Of a DNA stretch of 8,793 bases, positions 5,859 through 8,793 are shown in pieces. The stretch comes from Solirubrobacterales bacterium (GTDB lineage Bacteria; Actinomycetota; Thermoleophilia; Solirubrobacterales; Solirubrobacteraceae): positions 1 to 8,793 of the forward strand of contig JACCQW010000211.1 in assembly GCA_013813955.1 (NCBI GenBank), written 5' to 3'. The translations under genes were made by a program, and so were the position numbers. Every line of letters starts with the position of its first letter. Positions within the stretch are counted from its first letter, which is position 1. The notes below the pieces were generated by a model that was not told the DNA's origin, searched no databases, and was given only the letters and a program-made list of their open reading frames with translations.

Positions 5859-5940
5859 GGTGGACCCACCCCGATCCACCTGTTCCGCCGCCGTCCCACG
5901 GGCGGGGACCACAGCCTGCAACGACGGCCCGCCGCGGAAC
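5859..5940. other. Two further inverted repeats before the CNNM-type gene's end
   Basis: GGTGGA (5859-5864) pairs with TCCACC (5875-5880). GTTCCGC (5882-5888) pairs with GCGGAAC (5934-5940), enclosing a second pairing GCCGTC (5890-5895) / GACGGC (5923-5928). The second structure begins 18 nt past the stop of the minus-strand CNNM-type gene and may be its 3'-end or a termination structure, but no U-run follows on that strand. No protein-coding frame here is convincing. Confidence 0.45.
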
Positions 5941-5955
5941 TTGCGTCAAAGTCCT

Positions 5956-7260
5956 CTAACCGGTCAAGGCGGTCCCGCGCTCGCGGATCCGCACGGCCTC
6001 GATGCGGTTCTCGCGCACCGACTCGACACGGATCGAGAAGTCGTTGGCCGCCACCGTGTCCCCGCGCTTGGGCAGGCGCCCCAGCTCGGCGAAGACGAAC
6101 CCGCCCACCGAGTTGTAGGCGTCGGTGTCGACCGGCAGGTCCAGCCCGTAGTCGGTCAGGTCGGTCACCGCGACGTGGCCGCGCACAAACCAGTCGCCGT
6201 TGGCCAGCCTCCGGATCTCACCCCCCGCGGGATCGGTCTCGTCGTCGATCTCGCCGACGACCTCCTCGACGATGTCCTCGACGGTGACGATCCCGGCCAC
6301 GCGGCCGTACTCGTCGACGACGACCGCCATCGTCGAGCGCTGGCGCTGCAGGTCGGCGAGCAGGTCGTCCAGGGGCTTGGTCTCCGGCACGATCGGGGCG
6401 TCGCGCACCGCGCTCTCCAGCGACGCCTGCGGCCCGTCGGCCATGAGGATCCGCGCCAGCGAGTTGGCGTGGACGATGCCCTTCACGCGGTCCTGGTTCT
6501 CGTCCTCTGTGACCAGCAGGCGCGTGTGCCCCGTGGAGACGCAGCGGCGCAACGCGGTGCCGACGTCTTCGGAGGTGTCGACCGTGACCACCGCCGGAAT
6601 CGGGGTCATGACCTGGCGGGCCTCCTGCTCGTGCAGATGGAAGACGCCGGAGAGCATCCCCGCCTCCCCGGGGTCCAGTTGCCCGCCCGCGTGCGACTGG
6701 GCGATGATCGCCCGCAGCTCCTCCGGGCCGGAGCCCTCCTCGAAGCCCGCGTCGGCCTTGATGCCGACCGTGCGCAGCAGCCCGTTGGAGGCCTTGTTGA
6801 GCAGGTGGATGAACGGGCGCATGAACGTGTTGAACCAGTTCAGCGGCCGGGCGACCCGCTTGGCCACGGTCTCGGCGTTGACGATCGCGTAGATCTTCGG
6901 CACCTGCTCGCCGGCGGTGATGTGGCCGATCGTCACGAGGATGTAGGCGATCGCGATCGAGACCGGCGCGGCGACCGCGTGCGCGAAGCCCTCGAAGAGC
7001 GGCTCGACCAGCTCGGCGATCGCGGGCTCGCCGAGGAAGCCGATCCCCAGCGATGCCAGTGTGATGCCGAACTGGCACGCGGAGAGGTACTCGCTGAGGT
7101 CGTCGAGCTGGGTCACGACCCGGCCCGCCCGCCGGTCGCCCGCCTTGGCCATCTCCTCCAGGCGGCTGCGCCGGGCGCGCACGAGCGCGAACTCCGCGGC
7201 GACGAAGAAGCCGTTGGCGAGGATCAGCACGCCGACCGCGATGAGCAGCAGCGCGATCAC
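5956..7260 (-). CDS. CNNM/HlyC-type membrane protein (DUF21-CBS pair-CorC_HlyC)
   Basis: A 434-residue protein with the full family layout. The membrane DUF21/CNNM domain spans about 1-160, with AEFALVRARRSRLEEM early and SEYLSACQFGITLASLGIGF at 57-76, then GEQVPK at 117-122. Two CBS motifs follow at about 205-335, including VMTPIPAVVTVD and VVVDEYGRVAGIVTVEDIVEEVVGE. The C-terminal CorC_HlyC domain is at about 350-430. Family members are annotated as hemolysins, but the better-supported roles are Mg2+/Co2+ or Na+-linked transport, with CBS domains binding adenosine nucleotides. The GTG at 7258-7260 is used because an in-frame TAG lies 8 codons upstream and the first membrane helix starts directly after it. 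No Shine-Dalgarno is visible. It lies 116 bp downstream of the carbinolamine dehydratase gene on the same strand and is convergent with the dehydrogenase. Confidence 0.95.
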   Translation of the reverse strand: MIALLLIAVGVLILANGFFVAAEFALVRARRSRLEEMAKAGDRRAGRVVTQLDDLSEYLSACQFGITLASLGIGFLGEPAIAELVEPLFEGFAHAVAAPVSIAIAYILVTIGHITAGEQVPKIYAIVNAETVAKRVARPLNWFNTFMRPFIHLLNKASNGLLRTVGIKADAGFEEGSGPEELRAIIAQSHAGGQLDPGEAGMLSGVFHLHEQEARQVMTPIPAVVTVDTSEDVGTALRRCVSTGHTRLLVTEDENQDRVKGIVHANSLARILMADGPQASLESAVRDAPIVPETKPLDDLLADLQRQRSTMAVVVDEYGRVAGIVTVEDIVEEVVGEIDDETDPAGGEIRRLANGDWFVRGHVAVTDLTDYGLDLPVDTDAYNSVGGFVFAELGRLPKRGDTVAANDFSIRVESVRENRIEAVRIRERGTALTG

Positions 7261-7343
7261 GTGGCGCGGAGAGAGCCCGGCCTAGCCCGACGGTGTCGGC
7301 CGGGACTTCGAGGAAGATCGTCGTTCATTGCCGCAGCGGCGCA

Positions 7344-7349
7344 ACCGTA
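7344..7349 (-). promoter_or_regulatory. Possible -10 box (TACGGT) for the CNNM-type gene
   Basis: TACGGT on the minus strand lies in the 116-bp gap after the dehydratase gene. It would give a leader of roughly 75 nt containing short hairpins, for example CCGAC-GGT-GTCGG at 7287-7299. There is no -35 and no Shine-Dalgarno before the GTG, so read-through from the dehydratase gene is an alternative. Confidence 0.28.
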
Positions 7350-7376
7350 GCAGGGCCGCGCCCCCGTTCATGGCGG

Positions 7377-7652
7377 TCACAGGGCGTCGATCGTGCGGGC
7401 CAGCGCGAAGTCCGCGGCGGTCAGGCCGCCCTCGGAGTGCGTCGACAGCGTCAGTCGCAGGTGCTTGTAGGCGTGGACGACGATGTCGGGATGGTGGCCG
7501 GCCTCCTCGGCTGCCGCGGCCACGCGGTTGGCCATCGCCATCGCCTGGGCGAAGTCCCGCAGCTCGTACTCGCGGACGATCGCGTCCCCCTCGCGCGTCC
7601 ACTCGCCGTCGCGCAGCTGCTCGTCGATCTCGGCGTCGCTCAGTCGTGTCAT
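7377..7652 (-). CDS. Pterin-4a-carbinolamine dehydratase
   Basis: A complete 91-residue protein, close to the usual size of this small enzyme. It dehydrates 4a-hydroxytetrahydropterin during recycling of the pterin cofactor of aromatic amino acid hydroxylases. Visible hallmarks are AGHHPDI at 51-57 with the two active-site histidines (H53, H54), the following HAYKHLRLTLSTH, and the third active-site His in STHSEGGLTAADFALA (H72). The ATG at 7650-7652 has AAGGGAG a few bases upstream. It is divergent from the BtuF-like gene, only 11 bp between start codons, so each promoter must lie in or near the other gene's beginning. No phenylalanine hydroxylase gene is in the window, so its pterin partner is unknown. 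Orphan members are common, and some have been given other roles. Confidence 0.95.
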   Translation of the reverse strand: MTRLSDAEIDEQLRDGEWTREGDAIVREYELRDFAQAMAMANRVAAAAEEAGHHPDIVVHAYKHLRLTLSTHSEGGLTAADFALARTIDAL

Positions 7653-7657
7653 ACGCT
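7652..7657 (+). promoter_or_regulatory. Candidate -10 box (TACGCT) of the BtuF-like gene
   Basis: TACGCT fits TAnnnT and lies 6 nt before the GTG at 7664. There is no Shine-Dalgarno in between, so a leaderless transcript is likely. The box overlaps the first base of the divergent dehydratase start codon. Confidence 0.42.
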
Positions 7658-7663
7658 CCCTTC

Positions 7664-8554
7664 GTGCGGATCGTCAGCCTCGTGCCCCACGCCACCGAGC
7701 TGCTCTTCGCCCTCGGCCTCGACGACGACGTCGTCGGCGTGACGCACGAGTGCGATCATCCCAGCCAGGCGTGCGAGCGCGAGCACGTCACGCGCGACCG
7801 GCTGCCGGCAGGGCTGTCGGCCGCGGAGATCGACGCCGCCGTACGCGAGCACACCGAGCGCGGCGAGTCCATCTATTCGCTGGACGTCGACACCCTGCGC
7901 GACCTGGAGCCCGACCTCATCGTCACGCAGGCCCTGTGCTCGGTCTGCGCGGTCTCCCACGACGACGTGACGGAGATCGCCGGCGAGCTGCCGAGCGCCC
8001 CGCGCGTCATCTCGCTGGACCCCACGACCTATGGCGAGACGCTCGCCGACGTGCGCACGATCGCGCAGGCGACCGGCACGCGCGACGCGGCGCTGGACCT
8101 CATCGCACGCACCGCCCGGCGCGCGGACGTGGTGCGCCTGGCCGTGCGCGGCCGGCCGTGCCCGCGCGTGGCCGCGCTGGAGTGGCTTGATCCCGTCTTC
8201 GTCGCGGGTCACTGGACCCCGCAGATCATCGAGATGGCCGGCGGCGAGGACGTGCTCGGCTTCGCGGGCGAGCGCTCGGAGCAGGCGACCTGGGAGATGG
8301 TCGCGGCGTCGCGCCCGGACGTGGTGGTGGCGATGCCCTGCGGCTACGACGCGCCCCGGGCCCACGCCGAGGCGCTGATGTTCGCCGACCGGCTGCGCGG
8401 GGTGGGCGCCGGGCAGGTGGTCGCGGTCGACGCCTCGGCGTACTTCTCGCGCCCGGGCCCGCGGCTCGTCGACGGGCTCGAGCTGCTCGCACACGTCCTG
8501 CACCCCGGCAGGGTGCCCGACGCGCCCGGGGAGGCCCTGGCGGTGGAGCTCTGA
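7664..8554 (+). CDS. Cytosolic BtuF-like cobalamin-binding-family protein
   Basis: A 296-residue protein of the periplasmic-binding-protein type 2 fold used by BtuF and iron-chelate binding proteins (PF01497-like). It starts directly with strand one (VRIVSLVPHATELLFALG), with no signal peptide or lipobox, so it should stay in the cytoplasm and is unlikely to feed an ABC importer in the usual way. Features: THECDHP at 27-33, TQALCSVCAVS at 88-98 with a Cys-x-x-Cys (C92, C95), ALEWLDPVFVAGHWTPQIIEMAGG at about 171-194, and SRPGPRLVDGLELLAHVLHP near the end. Databases label such proteins cobalamin-binding; the true ligand is not evident, and metal or cofactor binding by the cysteines is possible. 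The GTG at 7664 is chosen because upstream codons read shadow sequence and it puts the first strand at the N-terminus. No transporter genes adjoin. The next gene overlaps its stop. Confidence 0.92.
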   Translation: MRIVSLVPHATELLFALGLDDDVVGVTHECDHPSQACEREHVTRDRLPAGLSAAEIDAAVREHTERGESIYSLDVDTLRDLEPDLIVTQALCSVCAVSHDDVTEIAGELPSAPRVISLDPTTYGETLADVRTIAQATGTRDAALDLIARTARRADVVRLAVRGRPCPRVAALEWLDPVFVAGHWTPQIIEMAGGEDVLGFAGERSEQATWEMVAASRPDVVVAMPCGYDAPRAHAEALMFADRLRGVGAGQVVAVDASAYFSRPGPRLVDGLELLAHVLHPGRVPDAPGEALAVEL

Positions 8555-8793
8555 TCGACGGCCGCGCGGGACCTCGTACGGTCCTGTACCTGCACTCCTC
8601 CGCGGGGCGCTACGGGGCCGACCGCCAGCTGGCGCTGATGGCCCTGGGCCTCGATCCGGCGCGCTACCGCCCGCTCGTGGTCCTCGCCGAGGACGGCGAG
8701 CTGGGCGACGACCTGCGGGGCGCGGGCGTGGAGGTGCTGGTGCGCCCGCTCGCGGTGCTGCGCCGGGCGCTCATGACGCCGGCCGGCCTGGCG
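8551..8793 (+). CDS. Glycosyltransferase (GT4-like), N-terminal part, cut by the window edge
   Basis: Eighty-one codons are open to the right edge. The segment TVLYLHSSAGRYGADRQLAL is the first strand and sugar-acceptor loop typical of GT-B glycosyltransferases of family 4. It is followed by LVVLAEDGELGDDLRGAGVEVLVRPL, the next strand-helix-strand unit. It probably transfers a sugar from a nucleotide donor onto a cell-envelope or exopolysaccharide acceptor; catalytic residues lie in the missing C-terminal half. The frame has no ATG, GTG or TTG before an ATG at 8638, which would remove the first strand. The best candidate is a CTG at 8551-8553 whose last two bases begin the preceding gene's TGA (CTGA, 4-bp overlap), with GGTGGAG just before it. 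That start is inferred by analogy with ATGA couplings. A sequencing error is another explanation. Confidence 0.78.
   Translation, partial: MIDGRAGPRTVLYLHSSAGRYGADRQLALMALGLDPARYRPLVVLAEDGELGDDLRGAGVEVLVRPLAVLRRALMTPAGLA

Noticed and set aside
5753..5959. 68-residue plus-strand frame in the intergenic region
   Set aside because: Runs through the terminator hairpin and has no ribosome binding site or family features.
5326..7350. 674-residue plus-strand open frame
   Set aside because: Overlaps the dehydrogenase in another frame and is antisense to the CNNM-type gene; no recognisable domain.
8577..8592. TACGGT followed 7 nt later by an in-frame CTG in the glycosyltransferase, looking like a leaderless start
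   Set aside because: Starting at CTG 8590 would remove the VLYL strand needed for the GT-B fold; probably coincidental.
1..8793. A defence island, biosynthetic cluster or mobile element
   Set aside because: No transposase, integrase, toxin-antitoxin, nuclease or synthase motif was found, nor att-like direct repeats. Genes are ordinary metabolic, transport and regulatory types with uniform composition.

Overview
This window is very GC-rich, densely coded DNA from a chromosome that looks actinobacterial. The gene set resembles Thermoleophilia/Solirubrobacterales-type genomes: a LuxR-type ATPase regulator, an actinobacterial-style lipoprotein, a cytosolic BtuF-like protein and compact gene spacing. 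That placement is inference from overall resemblance, because no rRNA or marker gene is present. I see no mobile element, CRISPR array, tRNA or rRNA, and the region reads as ordinary metabolic and housekeeping chromosome.

Left part (1-3290, minus strand). An ATPase/LuxR-type regulator runs off the left edge; only its N-terminal ATPase half is inside. Upstream of it lie a lipoprotein with a glycoside-hydrolase-like (clan GH-A type) fold and a CPA1 Na+(K+)/H+ antiporter. These two are joined by an ATGA stop/start overlap and so form a translationally coupled pair. A 20-bp tandem duplication covers the end of the lipoprotein gene.

Centre (3269-5955). The antiporter diverges from an enolase-superfamily enzyme across an extremely short region, where an inverted repeat supplies a -10-like hexamer to each strand. 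Convergent to the enzyme is a two-gene minus-strand operon of tiny membrane proteins (57 and 80 residues) with a consensus Shine-Dalgarno and a TGATG overlap. Divergent from that operon is a 3-hydroxyacyl-CoA dehydrogenase whose nucleotide-binding signature suggests NADP(H). A -10 box and a TetR-like palindrome lie in front of it. A 223-bp gap full of hairpins, including a strong terminator, follows.

Right part (5956-8793). On the minus strand are a CNNM/HlyC-type membrane protein (DUF21-CBS-CorC_HlyC) and, upstream of it, a pterin-4a-carbinolamine dehydratase. Divergent from the dehydratase, with only 11 bp between start codons, is a cytosolic BtuF-like cobalamin-binding-family protein. It is followed with a 4-bp overlap by a glycosyltransferase that runs off the right edge and seems to lack any ATG, GTG or TTG start.

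A recurring pattern is a TAnnnT -10 box 6-8 nt upstream of the start codon with no Shine-Dalgarno. It suggests leaderless transcripts for several genes, alongside others with clear ribosome binding sites. I found no convincing novel multi-gene system. The best leads are the leaderless/divergent promoter arrangement, the small membrane protein pair, the unassigned enolase-superfamily enzyme and the structured intergenic region.
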